A stretch of 64,000 nt of DNA from Marinobacterium profundum (GTDB taxonomy: Bacteria; Pseudomonadota; Gammaproteobacteria; Pseudomonadales; Balneatricaceae): assembly GCF_001528745.1 (NCBI RefSeq), contig NZ_BCNS01000142.1, positions 16,042-80,041 on the forward strand, given 5' to 3'. Position 1 is the first letter of the stretch, and each line of letters opens with the position of its first letter. The position numbers and the translations under genes are program-made. Positions 19,501-28,619 of this stretch are shown in pieces. The notes beneath the pieces were generated by a model, which was not told where the DNA came from, ran no database searches, and saw only the letters and a list, made by a program, of their open reading frames with translations.

Positions 19501-22396
19501 CGGTGTCGACGTACGTGAAGGTGATAACCACTTTGTTGCTGAACTCTTTGATCGTTCGGGCAAGGTTGCCGAGCGGGTTGAAAAGGTGATTCATTACTCC
19601 AGTGCGCCTGTTAAGGGACGCCTGCTGAGCGAGCGTTCGCGTCTTGAGGCGGATGGCAAGTCAGCATTGATCGTGGCGGTACAGTTTTACGATGCGGCGG
19701 GTTTTCCGGCCCGTGCCGGTGTCGTAGGACAGTATCTGGTGGATTCGGGCCATAGGCCGCGGGCCGAGACCGATGACCTGACACTGGATCCGCTGGCCAA
19801 CACCGGCAGCGATTATCAGCGTTTTACCGTCGAGGATGCCGGTATTGCCTATATAGAGCTGGAGCCGACCACCCAGAGTGGCGAAGTCGTGCTGCGCTTC
19901 AAGCTGGAGAACAATACTCAGGAAGTGCGTGCCTGGACGCAAGCCTCGCAGCGCGAATGGATACTGGTGGGTGTGGCCGAAGGCACCATTGGTCTGGATC
20001 GCCTTACCGGCAACCGTGATAACGCCAATGACGCAGGCAAGGGCAAGGATGACGATCTGCTCACCGATACCGGCGTTGCCTTCTTTGCCAAGGGTCGGGT
20101 CAAGGGAGACTGGTTGCTGACCATGTCCTACGATTCCAACCGCGAAGGCACCATGGCGAACAACGATCTGTTCAAGGTGATTGATCCCGATCAGTACTAC
20201 ACCCTCTACGGCGATGAAAGCGAGCAGCGCTACGATGCCGCCAGCCGTGAGAAGCTGTACGTCAAACTGGAACGCAAGCAGTTCTATGCCATGTACGGCG
20301 ATTACGAAACCGGCCTCAATGTGACTGATCTGGCGCGCTACAACCGCAGCCTGACAGGCTTCAAGAGCGAACTGCAGACCGAGCGCTTTGATCTGAATGT
20401 CTTTGCCAGCCAGGCGTCGGAAGGTTTCGTGAAAGATGAAATTCGCGGCGATGGCACTACAGGCCCCTACAGCCTGAGCCGTTCGGTACTGATCAACACC
20501 GACAAGATCAGCATTGAAACCCGTGATCGCTTTCGCAACGAGAAGGTGCTGGAACGCCGTCAGTTGCGCTCCCATACCGATTACGAGATCGACTACGATC
20601 GTGGTGTTATCTACTTCAAGGCGCCCGTAGCCTCGAGCGACTTTGACTTCAACCCCAAGGTTATCGTTATCGACTACGAAACCGAGGGCACCGGTGAAGA
20701 AGCACTTAACTACGGTGGCCGCGTGGCGGTGAAACTGCTGGATGGCGCGCTTGAGATTGGCGCCAGCAGCATTCACGAGAACAATGCCGGAGACGAGGGC
20801 GACTTGCAGGGTCTGGATCTGCGTTATGACATTACCGACAAGACTCAGCTGCGGGCAGAGATTGCCACCAGCGAGAGTGTGGAAGAGGGTGTACGCAAGG
20901 AAGGCCAGGCCCGCTCGGTTGAGATTACCCATCGTGACGACGATCTGGATGTACGTGGCTACTATCGGGAGCTGGAAGAAGACTTTGGCCTGGGTCAGCA
21001 GAGCGCCAGTGGGCGGGGTGTGCGCAAACTTGGTGTGGATGCCAGCTACCGCCTGAATGATCGCAATCGCATTACCGGTCGCAAGTACCGCGAAACCCGT
21101 ACTGAAACCGATGCCCAGCGCGATGTTAGCGAAGCGCGTTACGATTACCGCGGTGACAACTACAGCATCTATGTAGGTGCGCGTCAGACCGATGATCTGA
21201 TCATCGATTATGCCGGCACACAGCAGCGCCAGTCGTCGAAACAGGCGCTGGTGGGTGGCGAAACCCGCATGATGGATGGCCGACTGCGCCTGCGTGCCAG
21301 CCATGAGCAGAATATTGGCGATGAAGTGCAGAGCACCGATTTTCCCAATCGCACCAAGCTTGGGGCTGATTACAAGCTCACCGACAAGGTGGATCTGTAC
21401 GCCGAGCAGGAATACACCAAGGGCGATACGCGTGAAACCGAGAAAACCCGTGTCGGTGTGCGTACCTATCCCTGGGAAGGTGGCGAGATCGATACTTCCC
21501 TGGGGCAGCAGTTGTCCGAAGAGAGTGCGCGCCTGTTCGCCACCGCCGGTCTGCGTCAGCGCTGGCAGCTGAGCGATCGCTGGAGCACGGACTTCAGCAT
21601 TGATCGCAGCCAGACGCTGGAGTCCGACTCGCCGGTGCGGGTTGACCCGGACAGCGAAGAGCCCGATGCCGAAATCGACTACACCTCCGTATCCGTGGGC
21701 AATGCTTACCACGCCGATGATTGGACCCTGAGCTCGCGAGTTGAAGTACGCGATGGCGAGACCGAACAGCGCTGGGGTGCAGCTGTGGGTGTTGTGGCCG
21801 AAGTAGAGAAGGGCACCGCTGTTGCCGCCAAGGCCCGTTACGGCGACAGCCGCCGCGATGATCAGCGCAAGCGCACTCTGGATCTGAGCCTGGGTCTGGC
21901 GTACCGCCCGCGCGGTGGCAAGCTTACTGTGCTGGATCGGCTGGATTATCAGCGCAACGATGAAACCATCGGCAGTGTTGATCGTGATGACTGGAGCCTG
22001 ACCAACAACCTGAACCTGAACTACAAGCCCAATGATGATACCCAGCTGGCGCTGCATCATGGTATCAAGTACCAGCAGAAGACCATCGCCAAGAAAAGCT
22101 ACAAGGGCTACACCGATACCCTGGGCGCCGAAGTGCGGCATGATTTTGGCGACCGCTTCGATGTCGGTGCCCATGCAAGCATTCTGCGCAATGACAGTGG
22201 CCAGTCCGAAACCAGCTTCGGTGTGTCGGTTGGCGTTAATCCGATGAGAAATACCTGGATCAGCGTCGGCTACAACTTCGAGGGTTACGACAATAACGAT
22301 TTCAGCGGTGGTAACTTTACTTCCAAAGGCGCTTTTGTCCGCTTCGCGGTCAAGTTCGACCAGGACAGTGTCAGGGAATTGCTGGGTAATGATTAA
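16565..22396 (+). CDS. Giant outer-membrane protein: DUF11, SdrD_B-like, OmpA and C-terminal beta-barrel
   Basis: 1943 residues from ATG 16565, which has GGGAGA upstream; an in-frame start at 16550 is less likely. Approximate order: signal peptide 1-37 (ATASA); NIAELSYQTPGG block like the small paralogues' N-termini; beta-sandwich region; DUF11 361-468; SdrD_B/carboxypeptidase-regulatory-like 506-566; second DUF11-like 615-735; OmpA-C peptidoglycan-binding domain 741-859 (IQVIGHTDNQ, LSLARARTVGRHI, GRRENRRVEVRIL); Ig-like segments 900-1130; then about 800 residues of alternating charged/aromatic strands typical of a large beta-barrel. Aromatic GAFVRFAVKF near the C-terminus fits a barrel-insertion signal, but a tail of about 12 residues follows. 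An OmpA-C domain placed before a C-terminal barrel is unusual. Inferred role: envelope-anchored secretion or display platform for the DUF11 partners. No plug, TonB box or catalytic motif seen. Confidence 0.85.
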   Translation: MKRLILTTNLKALFTRVTGLLSLIALCCSFGIATASAATISISNIAELSYQTPGGTVRVPSNRVEDFRQRAPATIDFLMYRPQSTQAQSLKVQPTAFDSSGSETWQTLAAPKSSQGGALNLAASLSLVQDPQFRQGEPLFIRLSDLDANRDPAVLDTVIVTLTTSSGNDSETLLLTETSPNSGVFLGYVPTQASGGGNLDGALTVERNSRIIAQYTDAGDLTDNTESFTLVDPYGLVLDSCTGELIDGVSVTLINAASGLPAAVFGDDGVSRYPSTVVTGEQVIDAGGTVYPGVTGRYRFPLIETGRYALRLDPPDGYVYPSRRTNAETQASTPFPVVLVNGSRGEVFTIVEGPPLYLDLPVDCVAIDPLFVNMSTDQAKASIGDFVAFTIDVGNTNSDTDYSDVVVNDRLPLGFIYRSGSATLDGRPIADPQIASNGRDLVFNLDLLEAGETRSIDYVIEVGPGTPIATAISISRAQASGGEQSNSASAGVNVRDPFFRNQGILIGTVSETECKDDEDEQPWRGIAGIRFYLEDGTNVQSDDKGMFHFEGVRPGLHVVQLDVDTIPAGYEVVNCEPDNRFAGRAYSQFVDLRGGSLWRLDYHLIKTPAPVADVELNLGVTLVGEQLQYSIDNRGGAVALSNRSLIVTLPPGSLYESGSARLNTEVLADPQQQGNRLTFNLGGVETSWRDLVTFSASLPEQADELTSKALLKFDTPSARGVRTPAARVTLMAPAEPASIMHELTYRAGFTSLGADLSAADHASLAQRFEGLDVDSLSRIQVIGHTDNQPISGAARRRYSNNEALSLARARTVGRHIRDILGLLPDQVSVAGHGAREPLTENNSAEGRRENRRVEVRILQKTTPVRSVSLAQEVESGWRARLVKGIAKADQVERSVTSTKVTLPGMPAFDQTWLNSVPAGNEWLWPLGDYSPEIPSIKIALKHGNKLRARLMLDGVAVSALNFDGTIKSSDGKKVVSRWNGVDVREGDNHFVAELFDRSGKVAERVEKVIHYSSAPVKGRLLSERSRLEADGKSALIVAVQFYDAAGFPARAGVVGQYLVDSGHRPRAETDDLTLDPLANTGSDYQRFTVEDAGIAYIELEPTTQSGEVVLRFKLENNTQEVRAWTQASQREWILVGVAEGTIGLDRLTGNRDNANDAGKGKDDDLLTDTGVAFFAKGRVKGDWLLTMSYDSNREGTMANNDLFKVIDPDQYYTLYGDESEQRYDAASREKLYVKLERKQFYAMYGDYETGLNVTDLARYNRSLTGFKSELQTERFDLNVFASQASEGFVKDEIRGDGTTGPYSLSRSVLINTDKISIETRDRFRNEKVLERRQLRSHTDYEIDYDRGVIYFKAPVASSDFDFNPKVIVIDYETEGTGEEALNYGGRVAVKLLDGALEIGASSIHENNAGDEGDLQGLDLRYDITDKTQLRAEIATSESVEEGVRKEGQARSVEITHRDDDLDVRGYYRELEEDFGLGQQSASGRGVRKLGVDASYRLNDRNRITGRKYRETRTETDAQRDVSEARYDYRGDNYSIYVGARQTDDLIIDYAGTQQRQSSKQALVGGETRMMDGRLRLRASHEQNIGDEVQSTDFPNRTKLGADYKLTDKVDLYAEQEYTKGDTRETEKTRVGVRTYPWEGGEIDTSLGQQLSEESARLFATAGLRQRWQLSDRWSTDFSIDRSQTLESDSPVRVDPDSEEPDAEIDYTSVSVGNAYHADDWTLSSRVEVRDGETEQRWGAAVGVVAEVEKGTAVAAKARYGDSRRDDQRKRTLDLSLGLAYRPRGGKLTVLDRLDYQRNDETIGSVDRDDWSLTNNLNLNYKPNDDTQLALHHGIKYQQKTIAKKSYKGYTDTLGAEVRHDFGDRFDVGAHASILRNDSGQSETSFGVSVGVNPMRNTWISVGYNFEGYDNNDFSGGNFTSKGAFVRFAVKFDQDSVRELLGND

Positions 22397-22426
22397 AGTC
22401 GCCCGGTCCGACAAGAGGCCCAGAAT

Positions 22427-25189
22427 ATGAAGAACATCAAACAATCTGGACAGCAAAAACCCTTTGCCAGGCACGCTCTCTGGTGCTGCCTTACCGGCCT
22501 GCTGCTGGGCACTGGCGTGGCCCAGGCGGATTACCTGGGCACGGGTACCACACGGGTGTTTATAGACCCCGACAGTCTGCCGGCCATCATTGATGGCTAT
22601 CAGGTGGGAGACATTGTCTCTATCATCGCCGAAACCACGCCCGATCCCAACAGCGGTAGTACCGTGGGCGCCGGTGCCTGGAATACCCAGTACGTGCCGG
22701 ATGGCGCCGAGATTGTGGGTGCTGCCATAGTCGTAGCCAACCCCGATGGCACCTACTCGTCGACACCGGTCACAGATGTGTCGGAAATTGCCCGCGGCTG
22801 TGGCCCCCGTGGCTGTAAATACCCGGTTACCGGCTCCTTTCAGAACGGCACTGTGGGTCACTCGCAGCAGGATACCGGTATCTTCTACAGTACAGATCCG
22901 CGTACCCGCCAGCTGGCGACGCCCTACAGAGTATCCCCGACCGGCAGTAATGTGACGCCCCAGGATGCCTGGAACGAGTGGGACTACTGGCAGGTACTGG
23001 CCTATGGTACAGGCGATGCGCTAACCGGCAACGGAGGCCAGGGCAACACCCCCATCACCCTGGACACCACCTCCGGTATCTGGACGGGATCAGGATCGCC
23101 GGTGGCGGGGCCTGATGTCTATTACACCAATGATTACAACGATAACTGTATTGGCGGGGGGCTGGCGACGCTGCAGGACAAAACCAGCTGTGTCGGCCCC
23201 TGGCAGCGCATTAGCTATCCCAACTCCAAGATTGCGGCCTCAGGCCTGGTGCGTCCTCCACTGGCAACCGATGGTGAGGCACTGGCGAACGACTCGGTGC
23301 TAACCTCGGCGGGTCACAGTTTTAGCGGCGATGGCGCCCTGCCAAGCAATACCAATGCGGTACGTTTCGTATTTGGTGAACGTCGCCTGGGCGAGCTTGA
23401 GTATACCCGTCTGTCCTTTCGCATTACCGATGCGGCAGCGTTCACAAACTCTATCGAGCTGGGGGATGTCTGTGCCGATGCCACCGGTGGTGATACCGAC
23501 AAGGAAGGTCGCGGGCCCCAGGATAATATCTGGCGCTATTTTGAAGGCAACGGTCAGAGCTGCCTGGTGGCCAGCACCGCGGCAAACCTGCATAAAACCA
23601 TTACCCACGTCGATAATGTTGCCGGTGCAAGTTCCGCCCAGCAGGACTCCATAGTGGCGTTCAAGATCTCCATTGCCAACACCGGCATTGCCGATCTCCA
23701 TGATATTGCTATTACAGACCTGCCACTGGATAACGATTTAGCTTTGCTGCCGCCGGGTGATCCCAACTGCCCCTACGCCAGCTACGATGGCAACTGGCCG
23801 GGCGGTTTGCCGACCTTTACCGGTATCGCCGGTGACACCGGGTCCTGGTCTACCGTGCCCTCCATCGGCGCTGGCGAGAGCTTTGAGGTGTATATCTGTG
23901 CTCAGGTCGACAGCAAGGCGAAGATTGGCAGTGCGCTGGATAACGAAGCCACTGCAACCTTTTCCAAGACCTCAGGGGGCACCACAGAGGCGCCTCTGAC
24001 TTCAATCGCCAAGGTGCTGGTGAATACCAAGATCAGCGGTACTCTGTATCTGGACAATGATCGCAGCGGCACTCTGACCACAGGAGATAATCCTCTTACG
24101 CCTGTTTCGGTGCAGCTGTGGATAGATGAAAACGGCAACGGTGTGCTGGAGTCCGGCACCGATACCCTGGTTGATACCGCTGTAACCAACAACGCCGGTG
24201 GCTACCTGTTCAGCGGCCTGGAGGCGGGCGACTATCTGGTGGTGGAAACCGATACCGACTATGCCGCTATCGCTGATATCGATACGGCCCTGGGCGCCTG
24301 TGCCACAGGTAACAGCTGCAGCGTGATCGCGGTGGCCCTGGATGGGGGGGCGGCCAGTATCGGCAACGACTTTTTCAAGGTGGGTGCCAGTATCGGCGAT
24401 ACGCTGTACGCCGACAGCAACAATAACGGTGTGCAGGATGCGGGCGAGCCCGGCATCGAAGGCGTGACCTTGGATCTGCTGGACAGTGGTTCTGAAGTCA
24501 TTGCCACCCTGACCACCGATGCCAGTGGCCTTTATAACTTTAATGAGCTGGTGGCCGGATCCTATACGGTGGTGGTAACCGATACCGACAGTGTTCTCAG
24601 ACCTGGCTTTTTACATGATCAAACCGCGGACCCCGACGCCACCCTGGATGGTCAGCACAGTCTTAGTGTGACTGCTGGTGAGGTGGTTGATACCGTCGAT
24701 TTTGGCTACCTGCCGCTGGTGATTAATCTCACCACGGTAAAATCGGTGGTTACGTTGTCGGATCCCGTGAATGGCACCAGCAACCCCAAGGCCATACCGG
24801 GCGCCGAGGTGGAGTACACCATTACAGTGACCAACCTGGGTAATGGCCGCACGGACGATGGCACCTTCGTGATTACCGATCTGATAGACCCCAGTCTTGA
24901 GGTCTTTGTGGGTGATTTCAGCGGTGCCGCCACCGGGCCTGTGGAACTGCTGCAGGGGGCCACCAGCAGCGATCTGACCTACAACTATGAATCGCTCAAC
25001 AGTGTCACCGATGATCTGGAGTTTTCATCCGACAGTGGCGCTACCTACAGCTATAGTGTGACACCGGACGCCGACAACTTTGACACCCTGGTTAATGCTG
25101 TCCGCCTGACACTGGGTGGTCAGCTGCAGGGCAGTGATGGCACCCTGGACCCGAGCTTCAGCGTGCGCTTCAAGGCTCGGGTGAAGTAA
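22427..25189 (+). CDS. Large secreted DUF11/SdrD_B-like surface protein
   Basis: 919-920 residues from ATG 22427, 30 bp after the giant gene. Signal peptide ends near VAQA. An N-terminal domain of about 370 residues is of no recognised type and contains several cysteines (RGCGPRGCKY, NDNCIGG, TSCVGPW). DUF11-like ~390-525, then two SdrD_B-like domains (~530-650 and ~655-765) with calcium-loop-like LDNDRSGTL and ADSNNNGVQDAGEPG. A final DUF11 domain (~770-918) carries NGTSNPKAIPGAEV. It lacks LPXTG or PEP-CTERM sorting signals and a barrel. I infer an extracellular elongated protein held by, or secreted through, the upstream membrane protein. Confidence 0.85.
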   Translation: MKNIKQSGQQKPFARHALWCCLTGLLLGTGVAQADYLGTGTTRVFIDPDSLPAIIDGYQVGDIVSIIAETTPDPNSGSTVGAGAWNTQYVPDGAEIVGAAIVVANPDGTYSSTPVTDVSEIARGCGPRGCKYPVTGSFQNGTVGHSQQDTGIFYSTDPRTRQLATPYRVSPTGSNVTPQDAWNEWDYWQVLAYGTGDALTGNGGQGNTPITLDTTSGIWTGSGSPVAGPDVYYTNDYNDNCIGGGLATLQDKTSCVGPWQRISYPNSKIAASGLVRPPLATDGEALANDSVLTSAGHSFSGDGALPSNTNAVRFVFGERRLGELEYTRLSFRITDAAAFTNSIELGDVCADATGGDTDKEGRGPQDNIWRYFEGNGQSCLVASTAANLHKTITHVDNVAGASSAQQDSIVAFKISIANTGIADLHDIAITDLPLDNDLALLPPGDPNCPYASYDGNWPGGLPTFTGIAGDTGSWSTVPSIGAGESFEVYICAQVDSKAKIGSALDNEATATFSKTSGGTTEAPLTSIAKVLVNTKISGTLYLDNDRSGTLTTGDNPLTPVSVQLWIDENGNGVLESGTDTLVDTAVTNNAGGYLFSGLEAGDYLVVETDTDYAAIADIDTALGACATGNSCSVIAVALDGGAASIGNDFFKVGASIGDTLYADSNNNGVQDAGEPGIEGVTLDLLDSGSEVIATLTTDASGLYNFNELVAGSYTVVVTDTDSVLRPGFLHDQTADPDATLDGQHSLSVTAGEVVDTVDFGYLPLVINLTTVKSVVTLSDPVNGTSNPKAIPGAEVEYTITVTNLGNGRTDDGTFVITDLIDPSLEVFVGDFSGAATGPVELLQGATSSDLTYNYESLNSVTDDLEFSSDSGATYSYSVTPDADNFDTLVNAVRLTLGGQLQGSDGTLDPSFSVRFKARVK

Positions 25190-25244
25190 CCTGAGCGGAA
25201 GATGCACGCAGAGAATTTAGAGAGGCGGTTGAATAGGGGGGTGC

Positions 25245-25281
25245 AAAGGCGGTATCAGGTACAGAACCTGATACCGCCTTT
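25245..25281. terminator. Terminator-like hairpin closing surface unit 2
   Basis: Perfect 16-bp stem (AAAGGCGGTATCAGGT and its complement) around a 5-nt loop, followed by a modest T-rich stretch; 55 bp after the last gene. Confidence 0.8.
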
Positions 25282-25298
25282 GTCGTTTGTGCGGGAAG

Positions 25299-25320
25299 CA
25301 AAGTGCTTTGTTGCACTTTG
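25299..25320. promoter_or_regulatory. Operator-like palindrome before the sugar importer
   Basis: CAAAGTGC-TTTGTT-GCACTTTG is a perfect 8-bp inverted repeat 115 bp before gtsA. No regulator gene is adjacent, so its factor is unknown. Confidence 0.5.
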
Positions 25321-25435
25321 TTACAATTCCTTGCGTAAGGTTACCCCTTTCCTGACGGCGCTTTGTTAATTTAGCTACATCCGGTTCAGGGCCGCAACAG
25401 CCCCCGGTCATAACAATAATTCAGGAAACAAAGTA

Positions 25436-26683
25436 ATGAAGACATTCAAGACCTGCCTTACCAGCATAGCCCTGTCTATCGCCTGTGCTACAGCCTCTGC
25501 CGGTGAGGTTGAAGTGCTGCACTATTGGACCTCGGGTGGTGAAGCTGCCGCCGTGAACGTACTCAAACAGGAAATGGAAGCGGCCGGCCACACCTGGACC
25601 GACTTCGCCGTTGCCGGTGGTGGTGGTGAGTCCGCCATGACCGTACTGAAATCCCGCGCCATTTCCGGCAATCCCCCGTCTGCTGCCCAGATCAAGGGCC
25701 TGGATATTCAGGAGTGGGGTGAACTCGGTTTCCTGACGTCGCTGGATGATGTCGCTGCCGCCGGCAAGTGGGATTCGCTGCTGCCGCCTGTGGTCAGTGA
25801 TGTGATGAAGTACGATGGCCACTATGTTGCTGTGCCGGTCAATGTACACCGCGTTAACTGGCTCTGGGCCAATCCTGAAGCCTTCAAGAAAGCGGGCGTT
25901 GAAATCCCAACCACCTGGGAAGAGATGATTGCTTCGGGCCCTAAGCTCAAGGCTGCGGGTATCATTCCGCTGGCCCACGGTGGCCAGGCCTGGCAGGACG
26001 CGACTACCTTTGAAGCCATCGCTCTGGCGGAAGGCGCAGACTTCTACCGCAAGGCCTTCGTGGAACATGACGAAGCGACCCTGAAGGGCCCAACCATGGT
26101 GAAAGTTCTTACTACTTTCAAACAGATGCGTGACCTTATAGATGCTGATTCCAGCGGTCGTGACTGGAACGTGGCCACCTCCATGGTGATCAATGGTCAG
26201 GCGGCCATGCAGATCATGGGTGACTGGGCCAAGGGTGAATTCACCGCTGCGGGCAAAGAAGCTGGCACCGATTATGTCTGCGTAGCCGCACCTGGCACCG
26301 CCGGCATGTTTACCTTCAATATCGACAGCCTGGCGATGTTTACCCAGTCCGATGACAGCCGTGCCCAGGCGCAGAAAGATCTGGCCGCCATGGTCATGGA
26401 TCCCAAGTTCCAGGAAACCTTCAACCTGAACAAGGGCTCGATTCCTGCGCGTCAGGGTATGGACCGTACTCCGTTTGATGCCTGCGCACTGGCATCCATG
26501 GATGACTTCACCCTCAGCGCCGAGAAGGGCACCCTGGTGCCAAGCATGGCCCACGGCATGTCCACCAGCTCCCGCGTACAGGGCGCTATCTATGATGTAG
26601 TGACTAACTACTTCAACGCCAGTGATATCACCGCTGAGCAGGCGGCCGAGAAACTGGCCCGTGCTGTAAACGCCAGTCTGTGA
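25436..26683 (+). CDS. gtsA: Sugar ABC transporter substrate-binding protein (GtsA-like)
   Basis: 415 residues, family-1 extracellular solute-binding protein. A signal peptide ends at ATASA before [14 protein letters not shown], the conserved start of glucose/mannose-type binding proteins. Later [23 protein letters not shown] and [14 protein letters not shown] are typical of the pseudomonad glucose-binding GtsA group. First gene of a four-gene importer; a 19-bp hairpin separates it from the permeases, which would favour higher expression of this periplasmic component. Glucose is the likely substrate by similarity and by the nearby Entner-Doudoroff genes. Confidence 0.9.
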   Translation: MKTFKTCLTSIALSIACATASAGEVEVLHYWTSGGEAAAVNVLKQEMEAAGHTWTDFAVAGGGGESAMTVLKSRAISGNPPSAAQIKGLDIQEWGELGFLTSLDDVAAAGKWDSLLPPVVSDVMKYDGHYVAVPVNVHRVNWLWANPEAFKKAGVEIPTTWEEMIASGPKLKAAGIIPLAHGGQAWQDATTFEAIALAEGADFYRKAFVEHDEATLKGPTMVKVLTTFKQMRDLIDADSSGRDWNVATSMVINGQAAMQIMGDWAKGEFTAAGKEAGTDYVCVAAPGTAGMFTFNIDSLAMFTQSDDSRAQAQKDLAAMVMDPKFQETFNLNKGSIPARQGMDRTPFDACALASMDDFTLSAEKGTLVPSMAHGMSTSSRVQGAIYDVVTNYFNASDITAEQAAEKLARAVNASL

Positions 26684-26705
26684 CAGGTGGCGGCCGCCGA
26701 TCCTG

Positions 26706-26754
26706 CTAGCAGCCTGTCGGACTTACCGATCGGCCAAGTCCGACAGGCTGCTAG
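26706..26754. repeat. Long perfect inverted repeat in the gtsA-gtsB gap
   Basis: Two 19-nt arms (CTAGCAGCCTGTCGGACTT and its exact complement) around 11 nt. No T-tract follows, so it may be an mRNA-stabilising or attenuating hairpin or a repetitive extragenic palindrome. Its arm resembles, without exact identity, GGAGGCTGTCCG found at 29786 and 63985. Confidence 0.85.
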
Positions 26755-26797
26755 GGACCGGTGACCGCATTGAGCCACTCTCTACCGGTACCCCCTT

Positions 26798-27733
26798 ATG
26801 AATCCCAAATCCCTCTCACTGCCCGAAACCGGGACGGTGCGACCCGTTACGCTTCGACTGCAGGATAGGTTGGCGGCCCAGCTGCCCAAGCTGGTGTTGG
26901 CACCGACCGTTATCGTTACTCTGGTAGCCGTGTATGGCTATATGATCTGGACCGGGCTGCTGTCCCTTACCAGCTCGCGAATTCTGCCGGTATGGAAGTT
27001 TATCGGCACTGATCAATACAGCAAGCTGCTGGAAAATGACCGCTGGGGCGTCGCGGTTGAAAACCTGATCATCTTTGGTGGTCTCTTTATTCTAATCTGT
27101 CTGGTGCTGGGTGTGCTTATGGCCATACTGCTGGATCAGAAGATCCGCGCCGAAGGCGCGCTGCGCACCATTTACCTCTATCCCATGGCGATTTCATTCA
27201 TCGTTACCGGTACCGCCTGGAAGTGGCTGCTCAATCCGGGCCTGGGGTTGCAGAAAACCATCCGTGACTGGGGTTTTGAAAGCTTTACCTTCGACTGGCT
27301 GGTGAATCCCGACATGGTGATCTACTGCCTGGTGATTGCGGCCGTTTGGCAATCGTCTGGCTTTGTAATGGCACTCTTTCTGGCCGGCCTGCGGGGTGTG
27401 GATCAGGAGATGGTCAAGGCTGCCCAGCTCGATGGCGCCAGCATGCCGATGATCTACAGGCGCATTATTTTGCCCTGCCTGAAACCGGTGTTCTTCAGTG
27501 CCTTCGTGATTTTGTCTCATATTGCCATCAAGAGCTTTGACCTGGTGGCGGCACTCACCGGCGGTGGCCCTGGCTATTCTTCGGATCTGCCGGCGACCTT
27601 CATGTATCAGCACGCTTTCACCCGAGGCCAGATGGGCCTGGGTGCGGCCAGCGCCATGCTGATGCTCGGCGGTGTGCTCGCCATACTGGTGCCTTATCTG
27701 TATTCCGAACTGAGGAGCAAGAAAAATGGTTAA
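26798..27733 (+). CDS. gtsB: Sugar ABC transporter permease (MalF/GtsB-like)
   Basis: 311 residues with about six membrane helices. The EAA-type loop that contacts the ATPase is visible as EMVKAAQLDGASMPMIYRRIILP. Pairs with the next permease, whose start overlaps its end by 8 bp. Membrane subunit of the inner-membrane sugar importer. Confidence 0.93.
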   Translation: MNPKSLSLPETGTVRPVTLRLQDRLAAQLPKLVLAPTVIVTLVAVYGYMIWTGLLSLTSSRILPVWKFIGTDQYSKLLENDRWGVAVENLIIFGGLFILICLVLGVLMAILLDQKIRAEGALRTIYLYPMAISFIVTGTAWKWLLNPGLGLQKTIRDWGFESFTFDWLVNPDMVIYCLVIAAVWQSSGFVMALFLAGLRGVDQEMVKAAQLDGASMPMIYRRIILPCLKPVFFSAFVILSHIAIKSFDLVAALTGGGPGYSSDLPATFMYQHAFTRGQMGLGAASAMLMLGGVLAILVPYLYSELRSKKNG

Positions 27734-28598
27734 GCCTCAGCAAACTTTGAGTCAGCAGCTGTTGCGTTACGGGCTTTACGCGATTCTGGCGGTGGCCGCA
27801 CTGGTTTATCTGCTGCCCCTGTGGGTCATGCTACTGACCTCGCTTAAAGATGTGGAAGAAATTCGCAGCGGTACCCTGTTGTCACTGCCCGGCAGCATCA
27901 ACTTTGATGCCTGGAGCAAGGCCTGGAGTGGCGCCTGCACCGGCAGTACCTGTGAGGGTATAGCGCCGTTTTTCGCCAACTCTTTCAAGATCGTGATTCC
28001 GGCGGTACTGATTTCTACCCTGATAGGCGCTCTGAACGGTTATGTGCTGTCGTTGTGGAAGTTCCGTGGCAGCGAGTTGCTGTTCGGCGCCATGCTGGTG
28101 GGCTGCTTTATTCCGTTCCAGGTCATATTGCTGCCCATGGCACGCATGCTGGCGACGCTGGGGCTTGCCAATACCACCACCGGCCTGGTGGCGGTGCATG
28201 TGACCTACGGTGTGGCCTTTACAACCCTGTTTTTCCGCAACTTTTATGTTGGTCTGCCGAAAGAGTTGATCGCGGCGGCGCGCCTTGATGGCGCCGGATT
28301 TTTCTTTATCTTCCGCCGTGTGGTGTTGCCGCTGTCGACGCCGATTATCGTCGTCTGCGTGATCTGGCAGTTCACCCAGATCTGGAACGACTTCCTGTTT
28401 GGTGTGGTGTTCTCCGGATCTGATACGCAGCCGGTGACAGTAGCGCTGAACAACCTGGTCAACACCAGCTTTGGTGGCAAGGAATATAACGTGGATATGG
28501 CAGCGGCCCTGATGGCTGCGCTGCCAACCCTGCTGGTGTATGTACTGGCAGGCAAATACTTTGTACGCGGTCTGACCGCCGGCGCCGTAAAAGGCTGA
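27726..28598 (+). CDS. gtsC: Sugar ABC transporter permease (MalG/GtsC-like)
   Basis: 290 residues, six predicted helices. The ATPase-contact loop reads ELIAAARLDGAGFFFIFRRVVLP. ATG overlaps the gtsB stop, indicating translational coupling. Hydrophobic first helix follows LRYGLYAILAVAALVYLLPLW. Confidence 0.93.
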   Translation: MVKPQQTLSQQLLRYGLYAILAVAALVYLLPLWVMLLTSLKDVEEIRSGTLLSLPGSINFDAWSKAWSGACTGSTCEGIAPFFANSFKIVIPAVLISTLIGALNGYVLSLWKFRGSELLFGAMLVGCFIPFQVILLPMARMLATLGLANTTTGLVAVHVTYGVAFTTLFFRNFYVGLPKELIAAARLDGAGFFFIFRRVVLPLSTPIIVVCVIWQFTQIWNDFLFGVVFSGSDTQPVTVALNNLVNTSFGGKEYNVDMAAALMAALPTLLVYVLAGKYFVRGLTAGAVKG

Positions 28599-28619
28599 AA
28601 CAATAAGAGGTTTATTCCC

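Noticed and set aside
19661..22861. Minus-strand ORF of 1066 codons opposite the giant outer-membrane gene
   Set aside because: It lies entirely antisense to a well-supported coding frame, lacks family motifs, and arises from the GC-rich codon pattern of the plus strand.
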